Source of the DNA: Schauerella fraxinea
Lineage (GTDB): Bacteria > Pseudomonadota > Gammaproteobacteria > Burkholderiales > Burkholderiaceae_B
NCBI GenBank assembly: GCA_030849945.1
Contig: JAVDKK010000005.1
Span: 62,001-126,000 of the forward strand
Reading direction: 5' to 3'
DNA length: 64,000 nucleotides
In this document: piece after piece, positions 38,963 to 48,711 of the stretch
Numbering within the stretch: position 1 is the first letter of the stretch
Layout: each line of letters starts with the position of its first letter
Notes under the pieces: model-generated
What the model was told of the DNA's origin: nothing
The model's input: only the letters and a program-made list of their open reading frames with translations
Database searches by the model: none
Position numbers and translations under genes: made by a program

Positions 38963-40555
38963 TCATTCCCACTCAATCGTCGCAGGCGGCTTGCTCGACA
39001 CGTCATAAACCACGCGGTTAATCCCGCGCACTTCATTGATAATCCGCCCAGAAACCTTACCCAACAGCGCATAAGGCAACTGTGCCCAATCCGCGGTCAT
39101 GAAGTCCGACGTCTGCACGGCGCGCAAGGCCACCACGTATTCATACGTGCGCCCGTCGCCCATCACCCCTACCGACTTCACCGGCAGGAACACCGCAAAC
39201 GCTTGCGAGGTCAGGTCGTACCAGGTCTTGCCGCTCACCTGATCCACCGTGCTGCGCAGCTCTTCGATGAAGATCGCGTCGGCACGACGCAGCAGATCGG
39301 CGTATTCGGCCTTTACTTCACCCAGGATGCGCACGCCCATGCCGGGGCCCGGGAACGGGTGGCGATAGACCATGGCGGGCGGCAGACCGAGTGCGACGCC
39401 GAGCTTGCGCACTTCGTCTTTGAACAATTCGCGCAACGGCTCAAGCAGCTTGAGGTTGAGCGTTTCGGGCAGGCCACCCACGTTGTGGTGGGATTTGATC
39501 GCGACGGCCTTGCCGGTTTTGGCGCCGGCCGATTCGATCACGTCGGGATAGATGGTGCCTTGTGCGAGCCACTTGGCGTTCTTGAGTTTGGCAGCTTCGG
39601 CTTGGAAAACTTCGACGAATTCGCGGCCGATGATCTTGCGCTTGGCTTCGGGATCGACGACGCCAGTCAACTTGCCCATGAACTGTTCGGTCGCGTCGAC
39701 ATGGATGATCTTGATGCCCATCGCGCCGGCGTACGTCTCCATGACCTGTTTGCCCTCGTTCAGGCGCAGCAGGCCGTGGTCGACGAACACGCAAGTGAGC
39801 TTGTCGCCGATCGCTTCATGAATAAGCGCGGCGGCCACGGACGAATCCACACCGCCGGACAAACCTAACAGCACTTCGTCGTCACCGACGGTTTCGCGAA
39901 TACGGGCAACGGCTTCCGACACGTAGTCGGGCATGTTCCAGTCGCCGGTGCATTCGCAGATCTCGTTGACGAAACGCGCGAGCATGGCTTGGCCTTGCAG
40001 CGTGTGCGTCACTTCGGGGTGGAACTGTACGGCGTAGAAACGGCGTTTTTCGTCGGCCATGCCGGCCACGGGGCACGATGGCGTGGAGGCCATGAGCTTG
40101 AAGCCGGGCGGCAGGCCCGTGACTTTGTCGCCGTGGCTCATCCAGACTTTGAGCATGCCGTGGTTATCGACAGTGCGGAAATCTTCGATGCCTTCGAGCA
40201 GCTTGGTGTGACCATGTGCGCGCACTTCGGCGTAGCCGAATTCGCGATGATCCGACCACTCTACTTTGCCGCCCAATTGCTGCGCCATCGATTGCATGCC
40301 GTAGCAGATGCCGAGCACGGGCACGCCCAGCTCGAACACGCTTTGCGGCACACGCATCGAGGCTTCATCGTAGGCCGAGGCATGGCTGCCCGACAGAATG
40401 ATGCCCTTCAGGCCCTGGTCGATCTGACCGCGGACGAAGTCGTCGCCGACATCGCCGGGATGGATTTCGCAATACACACCGGCTTCGCGCACACGGCGCG
40501 CAATGAGTTGGGTGACTTGTGAACCGTAATCGAGGATAAGGATGCGCTGGTGCAT
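38963..40555 (-). CDS. guaA: GMP synthase (glutamine-hydrolysing)
   Basis: 530 aa. GuaA aminates XMP to GMP. The class I glutamine amidotransferase domain has Cys84 (GICYGMQ), His179 and Glu181 (FHPEVTH). The ATP-pyrophosphatase domain has the PP-loop GLSGGVDSS (231-239). The C-terminal dimerisation part ends in IEWE. The last codons contain GAGTGGGAATGA, the sequence known as insertion target of guaA-integrating islands; the frame is intact, so insertion of the ICE did not damage the gene. guaB lies upstream on the same strand. Confidence 0.98.
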   Translation of the reverse strand: MHQRILILDYGSQVTQLIARRVREAGVYCEIHPGDVGDDFVRGQIDQGLKGIILSGSHASAYDEASMRVPQSVFELGVPVLGICYGMQSMAQQLGGKVEWSDHREFGYAEVRAHGHTKLLEGIEDFRTVDNHGMLKVWMSHGDKVTGLPPGFKLMASTPSCPVAGMADEKRRFYAVQFHPEVTHTLQGQAMLARFVNEICECTGDWNMPDYVSEAVARIRETVGDDEVLLGLSGGVDSSVAAALIHEAIGDKLTCVFVDHGLLRLNEGKQVMETYAGAMGIKIIHVDATEQFMGKLTGVVDPEAKRKIIGREFVEVFQAEAAKLKNAKWLAQGTIYPDVIESAGAKTGKAVAIKSHHNVGGLPETLNLKLLEPLRELFKDEVRKLGVALGLPPAMVYRHPFPGPGMGVRILGEVKAEYADLLRRADAIFIEELRSTVDQVSGKTWYDLTSQAFAVFLPVKSVGVMGDGRTYEYVVALRAVQTSDFMTADWAQLPYALLGKVSGRIINEVRGINRVVYDVSSKPPATIEWE

Positions 40556-40582
40556 GTGAACTCTGTCGGTAATAAGTAAAAG

Positions 40583-40612
40583 CGCACCGTCAAAAGCGAT
40601 TCTGACGGTGCG
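40583..40612 (-). terminator. Hairpin between guaB and guaA
   Basis: A perfect 10-bp inverted repeat (CGCACCGTCA and TGACGGTGCG) with a 10-nt loop is followed on the minus strand by CTTTTAC. It could terminate or attenuate guaB transcription before guaA, lowering guaA expression relative to guaB. Confidence 0.6.
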
Positions 40613-40656
40613 GTGCGCGTGCGCTTATGAGCAGCACGCGTGCGACGGATGCCGGA

Positions 40657-42117
40657 TCAGTCGGCGCGGTAGTTGGGCGCTTCCTTCGTGATCTGCACAT
40701 CGTGGACGTGCGATTCGCGCACGCCGGCCGATGTGATTTCGACGAATTCGGTTTTGGTTCGCATGTCGTCGATGGTGGCGCAACCGCAATAACCCATCGA
40801 GGCGCGAATTCCGCCTACCAATTGATAAATGATCGCCAGCACGCTGCCCTTGTAGGGCACACGGCCTTCGATGCCTTCGGGCACGAGCTTGTCGACGTTA
40901 TTGGCCGGATCCTGGAAATAACGGTCGGCCGAGCCTTCCGTCATCGCACCCAAGCTGCCCATACCGCGATACGACTTGTACGAACGGCCCTGGAACAAGA
41001 CGATCTCGCCCGGCGCCTCTTCTGTGCCGGCAAACATGCCGCCCATCATGCAAGCGTGTGCGCCGGCCGCCAGGGCCTTGGACACATCGCCCGAGAAGCG
41101 GATGCCGCCGTCGGCGATCAGGGTGACGTCGGTGCCTTGCAGCGCCTTGGCCACGTCTGAAATCGCGGTGATTTGGGGCACGCCCACACCGGCGACGATA
41201 CGCGTGGTGCAGATGGAGCCCGGGCCGATACCGACCTTGACGCCGTCAGCGCCAGCGTCGGCCAGTGCTTTGGCAGCCGATGCCGTGGCGATGTTGCCAC
41301 CGATGACGTCGACCTTCGGGTAATTGCGTTTGACCCAGCGCACGCCTTCGAGCACGCCGGCCGAGTGGCCGTGTGCCGTATCGACGATGATGACGTCGAC
41401 ACCAGCGGCGACCAATTTCTCGACGCGCTCTTCGGTATTGCCGCCCACGCCGACTGCGGCGCCGACGCGCAACTGACCGTGCGAGTCTTTATTGGCATGC
41501 GGGTGTTCGGTGTTCTTGACGATATCTTTGACGGTGGCCAGACCGCGAAGCTCGCCAGCCTTGTTGACGATCAGCACGCGCTCCAGGCGGTGCTTGTGCA
41601 TCAGCGATTGGGCTTCATCCAGCGTGGCGCCCTCGTCCATCGTGATCAACCGCTCATGCGGGGTCATGATGTCGCGCAGGGGCACATCGAGGCGGTCTTC
41701 GAAGCGCAGGTCGCGGTTCGTGACGATACCAACGAGCTTCTTGCCTTCCACCACGGGAAGACCGGAAATGCCGTGCTGACGCTGCAACGCAATGGCGTCG
41801 CGCACTTTCATCTGGGGGGTGACGGTGATCGGATCGATCACGATGCCGAACTCATGGCGCTTGACCCGGGCCACTTCTTTGGCCTGAAGATCCGCGCTCA
41901 TGTTTTTGTGGATGATGCCGATACCGCCTTCCTGGGCCATGGCAATCGCCAGGCGCGATTCCGTCACGGTATCCATGGCAGCGGACACGAGCGGAATATT
42001 CAGGGTGATGTTGCGAGTAAGGCGGGTAACGAGCGAGGTGTCGCGCGGCAACACCTCGGAATAAGCAGGCACCAACAACAGATCGTCGAAGGTGTAGGCT
42101 TTTTGTACGAGACGCAT
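40657..42117 (-). CDS. guaB: IMP dehydrogenase
   Basis: 486 aa. GuaB oxidises IMP to XMP with NAD. The TIM barrel is interrupted by two CBS domains (about 93-205). The catalytic loop GPGSICTTR holds Cys303, and the KNMSADLQAKEVARVKRHE and YRGMGSLGAM segments are typical. Length is standard. A GGAG site and a strong promoter lie upstream, and guaA follows 101 bp downstream. Confidence 0.98.
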   Translation of the reverse strand: MRLVQKAYTFDDLLLVPAYSEVLPRDTSLVTRLTRNITLNIPLVSAAMDTVTESRLAIAMAQEGGIGIIHKNMSADLQAKEVARVKRHEFGIVIDPITVTPQMKVRDAIALQRQHGISGLPVVEGKKLVGIVTNRDLRFEDRLDVPLRDIMTPHERLITMDEGATLDEAQSLMHKHRLERVLIVNKAGELRGLATVKDIVKNTEHPHANKDSHGQLRVGAAVGVGGNTEERVEKLVAAGVDVIIVDTAHGHSAGVLEGVRWVKRNYPKVDVIGGNIATASAAKALADAGADGVKVGIGPGSICTTRIVAGVGVPQITAISDVAKALQGTDVTLIADGGIRFSGDVSKALAAGAHACMMGGMFAGTEEAPGEIVLFQGRSYKSYRGMGSLGAMTEGSADRYFQDPANNVDKLVPEGIEGRVPYKGSVLAIIYQLVGGIRASMGYCGCATIDDMRTKTEFVEITSAGVRESHVHDVQITKEAPNYRAD

Positions 42118-42140
42118 GAAAGACTCCGGCGCAAAGCAAG

Positions 42141-42168
42141 ATTATACGCTTTTCATACGTTTTGACAC
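42141..42168 (-). promoter_or_regulatory. guaB promoter
   Basis: On the minus strand a perfect TATAAT (42141-42146) is preceded by GTGTCA (42163-42168) at 16 bp. It lies 24 bp before the guaB ATG in an AT-rich stretch. Confidence 0.65.
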
Positions 42169-42246
42169 GCTTAAAACAGGGCAATCGGCAGGGTTAAAGA
42201 CTGTCAACCCCGGCCAACTCCCCCTTGCGCCTTGCTATGCCCCGTA

Positions 42247-43716
42247 TTAGGCGGGCATGGCAGCCACGGTCTGCGCAACGGCGGCTGTCAGTTTTTTGCC
42301 ATACGGCACGTGCAGGAACTCGTTGGGGCCGTGCGCATTGGACTGGGGGCCCAGCACGCCGCACACCATGAACTGCGCTTTCGGGAAACCTTCCTGCAGC
42401 ATGCTCATCAGCGGAATCGTGCCGCCTTGGCCGATATAACCGCAGGGCGCGCCGTAATAGGCTTTCGACGCGGAATCGAGCGCGGTCGATAGCCACGGCG
42501 CGGCTTCAGGCGCATTCCAACCGGTAGCAGCGCCTTGCCCCGCGTGGAAAATCACCTTGGCTTGATACGGCGCATCGGCTTCGAGCAGTTCTTTCAGCTC
42601 TTGCGATGCCGCAACCGCATCGATCAGCGGCGGCAGGCGCAGCGACAGCTTGAATGCGGTGCGCGGGCGCAACACATTACCGGCGCTGCTCAGCGGCGGC
42701 AGGCCATCGGCACCGGTGACCGACAGCGTGGGCCGCCAGGTGCGGTTCAGCAAGGCCTCTTCGGGTTCGGTGGTCATGGGCAGCACGAAGCTGCCGTCCG
42801 CCCCGCAGCTCCACGGGAAGCGGCGCCACACTTCGTCGCCCAGGATCTGCGCCGTTTGCTTAACCTGCTCGACGCGAGCCGCGGGAATTTCGCAATGGAA
42901 ACTTTGCGGCAGCAAACGCCCCGTGCCGCTATCTTCCAAGCGATCCAGCAGATGACGCAGGATGCGGAAGCTCGACGGCACCACGCCGCTCGCGTCACCG
43001 GAGTGCACGCCTTCGTCCAACACCTGCACTTCCAGCGTGCCGGCGACCATGCCGCGCAGCGACGTGGTCATCCAGAGTTGATCGTAGTTGCCGGCGCCCG
43101 AGTCCATACAGACCACCAGCGCGACGTTGCCCAGGCGATCGCGCAAGGCATCGATGTAGGGCAGCAAGTCGTAGCTGCCGGATTCTTCACAGGTTTCGAC
43201 GATACCCACGCAACGCGGGCGCGGAATGTTTTGCTTGTCGAGCGCCAGAATCGCGGTGATGGACGAATAGATGGCATAGCCATCGTCCGCGCCGCCGCGG
43301 CCATACAGCTTGCCGTTCTCGTACTTGGGCGTCCACGGACCGAGATCCCGGCGCCAACCGGAAAACTCGGGCTGCTTATCCAAGTGACCATAGAGCAGCA
43401 CCGTATCGCCGTTATCCGCTCGCGTGGCCGGCACGTCGAAGAAGATGACGGGGGTGCGGCCCGGCAAACGGATGACTTCGAGCTTCAGGCCCGCAACCTT
43501 TTTCGATTCCACCCATTGGGCCGCATCGCGCACGACGCGATCGATATAGCCGTTCTTTTCCCAATCGGCATCGAAGCCGGGGCTTTTGGCGGGCACCGCG
43601 ATGTAGTCGGTGAGCGCGGGAATGATTTCGTCATCCCACGCCGCGTCGACAAACGCTTGCAGCGCGACGGGATCGAGGGGAGCGGCAACAGCGTCGTCGG
43701 GAATACGGGCATTCAT
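42247..43716 (-). CDS. M20-family metallopeptidase (dipeptidase)
   Basis: 489 aa from the ATG at 43716, which has GGAG 8 nt upstream. The dizinc ligands of M20 peptidases are present: His111 (LLYGHLDKQPE), Asp144 or Asp145 (GGADDGY), the Glu177/Glu178 pair (ETCEESGS), Asp205 (CMDSG), and a last His in GPQSNAHGPNEF. The FALKxx-like lid domain lies between about 215 and 375. It probably hydrolyses dipeptides in the cytoplasm. It lies between guaB and purL on the same strand but with no clear link to purines. Confidence 0.93.
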   Translation of the reverse strand: MNARIPDDAVAAPLDPVALQAFVDAAWDDEIIPALTDYIAVPAKSPGFDADWEKNGYIDRVVRDAAQWVESKKVAGLKLEVIRLPGRTPVIFFDVPATRADNGDTVLLYGHLDKQPEFSGWRRDLGPWTPKYENGKLYGRGGADDGYAIYSSITAILALDKQNIPRPRCVGIVETCEESGSYDLLPYIDALRDRLGNVALVVCMDSGAGNYDQLWMTTSLRGMVAGTLEVQVLDEGVHSGDASGVVPSSFRILRHLLDRLEDSGTGRLLPQSFHCEIPAARVEQVKQTAQILGDEVWRRFPWSCGADGSFVLPMTTEPEEALLNRTWRPTLSVTGADGLPPLSSAGNVLRPRTAFKLSLRLPPLIDAVAASQELKELLEADAPYQAKVIFHAGQGAATGWNAPEAAPWLSTALDSASKAYYGAPCGYIGQGGTIPLMSMLQEGFPKAQFMVCGVLGPQSNAHGPNEFLHVPYGKKLTAAVAQTVAAMPA

Positions 43717-43738
43717 ATCGAAACTCCAGTGAGTACGC

Positions 43739-46700
43739 TTAGCCAAGGGCTACGCGCGCATTGCGGAAGAAACGCATCCAGGGACTATAAGCGCCGCCGG
43801 TATCGGCGGTGCCCCACTTTTGCGGGGCCCACGACATCATGACGTTGCGGGTCACACGCTCGGGGTGCGGCATGATCACGGTAAAGCGGCCATCAGCGGT
43901 GGTGACGGAGGTCAATCCATCGGGACTGCCGTTGGGGTTGAACGGGTAGGCTTCAGTGCGTGCGCCGCGATTGTCGACGTAGTGCGCGGCAGCGATCGCC
44001 TTCGCGGGGTCGCCTTGTACGGCAAAATTGGCGAACCCTTCGCCATGCGCAACCGCCACGGGGATACGTGCGCCAGCCATGCCTTTGAAGAACAACGATG
44101 GCGATTCGGCGACTTCGATCATCGACAGCCGTGCTTCGTACTTCTCCGACAGATTGCGCGTGAAACGCGGCCACGCTTCCGCACCCGGAATCATCGGCGC
44201 CAAGGCCGCCATCATCTGGCAACCGTTGCACACACCAAGACCAAACGTATCGGGACGCGCAAAGTACGCTGCAAACTGATCGGACAACTGATCGTTGAAA
44301 CGGATCGTGCGGGCCCAGCCTTCGCCGGCACCCAGCACGTCGCCGTAGCTGAAGCCACCCACAGCCACCAAACCTTGCATCGTCGAGAGATCGACACGAC
44401 CCGACAGCAGATCGGTCATGTGCACGTCGACTGCTTCAAAGCCTGAAGTATCGAAGGCCCACGCCATTTCGACCTGGCTGTTGCAGCCCTGCTCGCGCAG
44501 GATGGCCACGCGCGGACGCTTGCCGGTGTTGATGAACGGCGCAGCCACGTCTTCCTGGGGATTGAAAGGCACCACGGGCGACAAGCCCGGATCGCCCGCG
44601 TCATCCCACATATCGCGTTCGGCTTCAGCGCACGCGGGGTTATCCCGGCGGGCCATGATGCGGTAGCTCACGTCGCTCCAGATCTTGGCCAGCGCCACAC
44701 GCGGCTCGCCCCAGATCTTCTTGCCGTCACGATAGAACTCGATGTCGTCGGCGTTGTTGAGGCCGCCGATCACGTGCGAATGGCGCGAGAGGCCCGCGCC
44801 ACGCAGCACCTGCATGACGGCGTCACGTTCGGAAGCCGGCACCTGAATCACAGCACCCGCTTCTTCGGTGAACAATGCCTTGAGCGTGAGCTCGTTACGT
44901 TGCACGGCCACTTGCTCGGGGCGGATCTTGTAATCGCCCCAATCCGCTGTTTGCGGATCGAACGTGAGCATGTCGATATTGACCGAAATCCCGGTCTTGC
45001 CGGCGAACGCCATTTCGGCCAACGTGGCCAGCAAACCACCGTCAGAACGATCGTGATAGGCCAGGATCGTGCCGGCTTCGGCCAGCGTGCGGATGGTGAT
45101 GAAGAACGCGCGCAAGGCGGCGGGCGTATCGATATCGGGGGTGGTTTCACCCACTTGATTGAATGCTTGGGCAAGGATCGAACCGCCCATGCGGTGCTTG
45201 CCTTCGCCGAGATCGATGGCGATCAAAACGGTATCGCCCACATCGGTGCGCAGTTGCGGCGTGAGGCTGGCGCGCACGTCGGCGACCGGCGCAAAGGCGG
45301 TTACGACCAACGATACAGGCGAGATCACCTGACGCGATTCCTGGCCTTCGGTCCACGACGTTTTCATCGAGAGCGAATCTTTACCCACGGGGATCGACAA
45401 GCCGATTTCCTGGCACAACACGCTGACCGCAGTCACCGTGTCGAAGAGCGCAGCGTCTTGACCGTCCACGCCGCAAGCGGCCATCCAGTTGGCGGACAGC
45501 TTGATATCTTCCAGGCGGGCCACGTCGGCGGCGACCAGGTTGGTGAGCGATTCGGCAACGGCCATGCGCCCGGACGCCGGGGCATTGAGCATGGCGACCG
45601 GCGTGCGTTCGCCCATGGCCATGGCCTCGCCGCGGAAGCCTTCGTAGTCGGCCAGGGTGACGGCGCAATCGGCAACAGGCACCTGCCACGGACCGACCAT
45701 CTGGTCGCGGCTCGACAAGCCGCCGACCGTGCGATCGCCGATCGTGATGAGGAAGGTTTTGTTGGCGACGGTGGGATGCGCGAGCACGCGGTGAATGGCG
45801 TCGGTAAGATCCACTTCAGCCAAATCCATCGCTTCGGATGCACCCGGCAGACGCTTGACGTCACGCGTCATGCGCGGCGCCTTGCCCAGGATGACGTCGA
45901 TCGGCACATCGACCGGACGCACGTCCTGCTTGGGGCCGATCTCGTCCAGACCCGGCACGCCCTCGCCATCGAGCACGCGCAATTGGCGCTCTTCGGTGGC
46001 CACACCGATCACGGCGTACGGGCAACGCTCACGACGCGCTAGCGCGTCGAAACGCTCCAGATCCTTGGGCAAAATCGACAGCACATAGCGCTCTTGCGCT
46101 TCGTTGCTCCAGATCTCGGCGGGCGACATGCCCGACTCTTCGAGGTTGACGCGCTTCAGATCAAACGTGGCGCCTCGTCCGGCATCGTTGACCAGCTCGG
46201 GGAATGCGTTGGACAGGCCACCCGCACCCACGTCATGGATCGCAATAATGGGATTGTTATCGCCCTGCTGCCAGCAGCGATCGATCACTTCCTGCACGCG
46301 GCGTTCGAGTTCGGGGTTGCCACGTTGCACCGAGTCGAAGTCGAGCTCGGCCGAGTTGCTGCCCACGCCCATCGACGAGGCAGCGCTGCCGCCCATGCCG
46401 ATGCGCAAGCCCGGACCGCCCAACTGAATCAGCAACGCACCGGGAGGAATGATGTCTTTTTGCGTGAGACCCGCGTCGATGCTGCCCAAGCCGCCCGCGA
46501 TCATGATGGGCTTGTGATAACCCCAACGCGTGCCGCCGGCGGTTTGCTCGAACGTGCGGAAATAGCCCAGCAAATTGGGCCGGCCGAATTCGTTGTTGAA
46601 CGCTGCGCCCCCGATAGGGCCTTCGATCATGATGGAGAGCGGTGAGGCGATCCGGTCGGGCAGACCGTGATGATCCTGCTCCCACGGCTGGGGCGCGTCG

Positions 46701-47770
46701 TCGAAACGCAAATGCGACACGGTAAAGCCCGTGAGACCAGCCTTGGGCTTGGAGCCGCGACCCGTAGCGCCCTCGTCGCGAATCTCGCCACCGGCACCGG
46801 TTGCGGCACCGGGGTAAGGTGCAATGGCAGTGGGGTGATTGTGCGTTTCGACCTTCATGAGCGTATGCACGACGGCATCGTGGCGCGCGTAGGTGCGCAC
46901 ATCGCCATCGGTGGAACCGCCTGCGTGAAAGCGCGAGGCCGGGCCGCCTTCCATCACGGCCGCGTTATCCGAATAGGCGACGATCGTGCCCAGCGGCTGC
47001 GCAGCGTGCGTTTCGCGGATCATGCCGAAAAGCGTTTTGCTTTGCGGCTCGCCATCGATCACCCATTGAGCATTGAAAATCTTGTGACGGCAGTGCTCGC
47101 TATTGGCCTGCGCAAACATCATCAGCTCGACATCGGTGGGATCGCGGCCCAGATCGGTGAAGGCTTGCGCGAGATAATCGATTTCGTCTTCCGACAATGC
47201 CAGACCGAATGCCGTATTGGCAGACACCAACGCGGCACGGCCTTCGGCCTGCACCGCAACGGTGCGCATCGGTTTGCCCTCGAGCGCCTGAAAGAGCGCT
47301 TGCCCATCGAACGCACCGTCGACAACCGTTTCAGTCATGCGGTCGTGAAGGCAGTCGGCCGCACGCGCCAACATGCCGGCATCGATTGTTTTGGACCCCA
47401 GCAAACCGCGCTCGGGCACCAGCGTGTACAGCACGCCCCGCTCGACCCGGCGCACGCCGGACAAGCCGCAATTGTGCGCGATATCGGTGGCCTTGCTGGC
47501 CCACGGCGAAATCGTACCCAAGCGCGGGATCACCAGCAGATTCAATGACTTGGGCGGCGGTACAAGTGCCTTTTCCGTGCCGTAGTCCAGCAATTTGGTC
47601 AGGCGTGCTTGATCGGCGGCCGACAGTTCAGAATCGCTATGCACGAAGTGTTCGTACCGCGCGGACAAGTCGGCGACCGGCAGGCCTGCCTGCTTGAGTT
47701 GAGCAAGCAAACGCTCGCGGCGGAAGGACGACAGAACGGACGAACCGGGCAAATGCTGGACAAAAGACAC
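43739..47770 (-). CDS. purL: Phosphoribosylformylglycinamidine synthase
   Basis: 1343 aa, GTG start. This large single-chain PurL converts FGAR to FGAM in purine synthesis. It has the N-terminal PurS-like domain (about 1-145), two AIRS-type ATP domains (with KVETHNHPTAIAPYPGAATGAGGEIRDEGA-like and SVGKDSLSM-like loops) and a C-terminal glutaminase domain with the nucleophile loop GVCNGCQMM and a final HPERV. Length is right for proteobacterial PurL. Confidence 0.98.
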   Translation of the reverse strand: MSFVQHLPGSSVLSSFRRERLLAQLKQAGLPVADLSARYEHFVHSDSELSAADQARLTKLLDYGTEKALVPPPKSLNLLVIPRLGTISPWASKATDIAHNCGLSGVRRVERGVLYTLVPERGLLGSKTIDAGMLARAADCLHDRMTETVVDGAFDGQALFQALEGKPMRTVAVQAEGRAALVSANTAFGLALSEDEIDYLAQAFTDLGRDPTDVELMMFAQANSEHCRHKIFNAQWVIDGEPQSKTLFGMIRETHAAQPLGTIVAYSDNAAVMEGGPASRFHAGGSTDGDVRTYARHDAVVHTLMKVETHNHPTAIAPYPGAATGAGGEIRDEGATGRGSKPKAGLTGFTVSHLRFDDAPQPWEQDHHGLPDRIASPLSIMIEGPIGGAAFNNEFGRPNLLGYFRTFEQTAGGTRWGYHKPIMIAGGLGSIDAGLTQKDIIPPGALLIQLGGPGLRIGMGGSAASSMGVGSNSAELDFDSVQRGNPELERRVQEVIDRCWQQGDNNPIIAIHDVGAGGLSNAFPELVNDAGRGATFDLKRVNLEESGMSPAEIWSNEAQERYVLSILPKDLERFDALARRERCPYAVIGVATEERQLRVLDGEGVPGLDEIGPKQDVRPVDVPIDVILGKAPRMTRDVKRLPGASEAMDLAEVDLTDAIHRVLAHPTVANKTFLITIGDRTVGGLSSRDQMVGPWQVPVADCAVTLADYEGFRGEAMAMGERTPVAMLNAPASGRMAVAESLTNLVAADVARLEDIKLSANWMAACGVDGQDAALFDTVTAVSVLCQEIGLSIPVGKDSLSMKTSWTEGQESRQVISPVSLVVTAFAPVADVRASLTPQLRTDVGDTVLIAIDLGEGKHRMGGSILAQAFNQVGETTPDIDTPAALRAFFITIRTLAEAGTILAYHDRSDGGLLATLAEMAFAGKTGISVNIDMLTFDPQTADWGDYKIRPEQVAVQRNELTLKALFTEEAGAVIQVPASERDAVMQVLRGAGLSRHSHVIGGLNNADDIEFYRDGKKIWGEPRVALAKIWSDVSYRIMARRDNPACAEAERDMWDDAGDPGLSPVVPFNPQEDVAAPFINTGKRPRVAILREQGCNSQVEMAWAFDTSGFEAVDVHMTDLLSGRVDLSTMQGLVAVGGFSYGDVLGAGEGWARTIRFNDQLSDQFAAYFARPDTFGLGVCNGCQMMAALAPMIPGAEAWPRFTRNLSEKYEARLSMIEVAESPSLFFKGMAGARIPVAVAHGEGFANFAVQGDPAKAIAAAHYVDNRGARTEAYPFNPNGSPDGLTSVTTADGRFTVIMPHPERVTRNVMMSWAPQKWGTADTGGAYSPWMRFFRNARVALG

Positions 47771-48180
47771 GATTAGGGGCGCCAGAGGAGAGGAAGCAAA
47801 AACGGGATTTTACCCGCTTGACCGCCCTCTTCGCCCGCAGCCTACGAATTTGTACGAACGTGCATCGGTCTGATAAACGCAGCAACGCTCAACGCGGCAC
47901 TTACAAATATCTTCCCGCATCACAAACCCATTGCCACTGCACCGCATCATTCTCTGAAGATCGGGCTGGCAGTCAGCCTTCATGCGCGTCTCGTTCAGCA
48001 GCGATGAGAGGCATCCGGGCCAGCCATGCTGCAGCGCACGACGCCGCCTTTAAACCTACCTGCGGGTAAATACGGACGAGCACACGTGCCGCCGCCGGGT
48101 AGGATGCTTTCGCGATGCGCGCTGTCGCGATGGAGACAACCCGCCAGGCCATCGGGTCAAAAAATAGCGAAAACGCAACC
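47771..48180. other. 410-bp divergent promoter region (purL / TRAP)
   Basis: No gene is supported. It must hold the promoters of purL (minus) and of the TRAP operon (plus). GGAGACAACCC at 48132-48142 recurs in front of both TTT genes of this window. Confidence 0.5.
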
Positions 48181-48711
48181 ATGACCGCCCCGGAAACACC
48201 CGTAGAACCGATCGAACCCATTCTTGAACCGCAGCCTGAACCCGAAGCGCGCGTTCCCCTCAAAATCGAGGACATCTTTGCCGTTGGCGTGTTGGCTTTA
48301 TTGGCCCTGCTGACGTTCGGCAATGTGCTCGTGCGTTATCTCACCGACCAATCGTTTGCCTGGACCGAGGAAATCTCGATTTTCCTCTTGGTCGTCCTCA
48401 CCCTAGTGGCAGGCAGCACCGCGTTCATTCGCCATCATCACATCCGCATCGAACTCTTCGCCGACCGCGGCTCGCCCGAGCGGCGGCGGCGCTGGGCGAT
48501 CATTGCACACGGTTTCACCGCTTTTTTCTTCGCGCTGTTGACCGTGCTTGCCGCCCGTCTGGCGCTGGATGAATTCCAATACGAAGACACCTCACCGGCG
48601 ATCGGCGTGCCCACCTGGTGGTACACAATCTGGCTACCGCTGCTTTTGGCGTTGATCACCCTGCGTACGCTGGGCGCGATCATGCGGCTGGTGCGAGGCG
48701 ACGACCAATGA
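48181..48711 (+). CDS. TRAP transporter small permease (DctQ)
   Basis: 176 aa from the ATG at 48181; upstream in-frame starts are possible. A Pro/Glu-rich cytoplasmic start (about 1-30) is followed by four hydrophobic segments, including DIFAVGVLALLALLTFGNVLVRY and ISIFLLVVLTLVAGSTAFI, and the conserved W-T-E-E-I and HHHIRIELF motifs of DctQ. It helps couple sodium-driven uptake in the TRAP complex. Its stop overlaps the large-subunit ATG by 4 nt. Confidence 0.9.
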   Translation: MTAPETPVEPIEPILEPQPEPEARVPLKIEDIFAVGVLALLALLTFGNVLVRYLTDQSFAWTEEISIFLLVVLTLVAGSTAFIRHHHIRIELFADRGSPERRRRWAIIAHGFTAFFFALLTVLAARLALDEFQYEDTSPAIGVPTWWYTIWLPLLLALITLRTLGAIMRLVRGDDQ

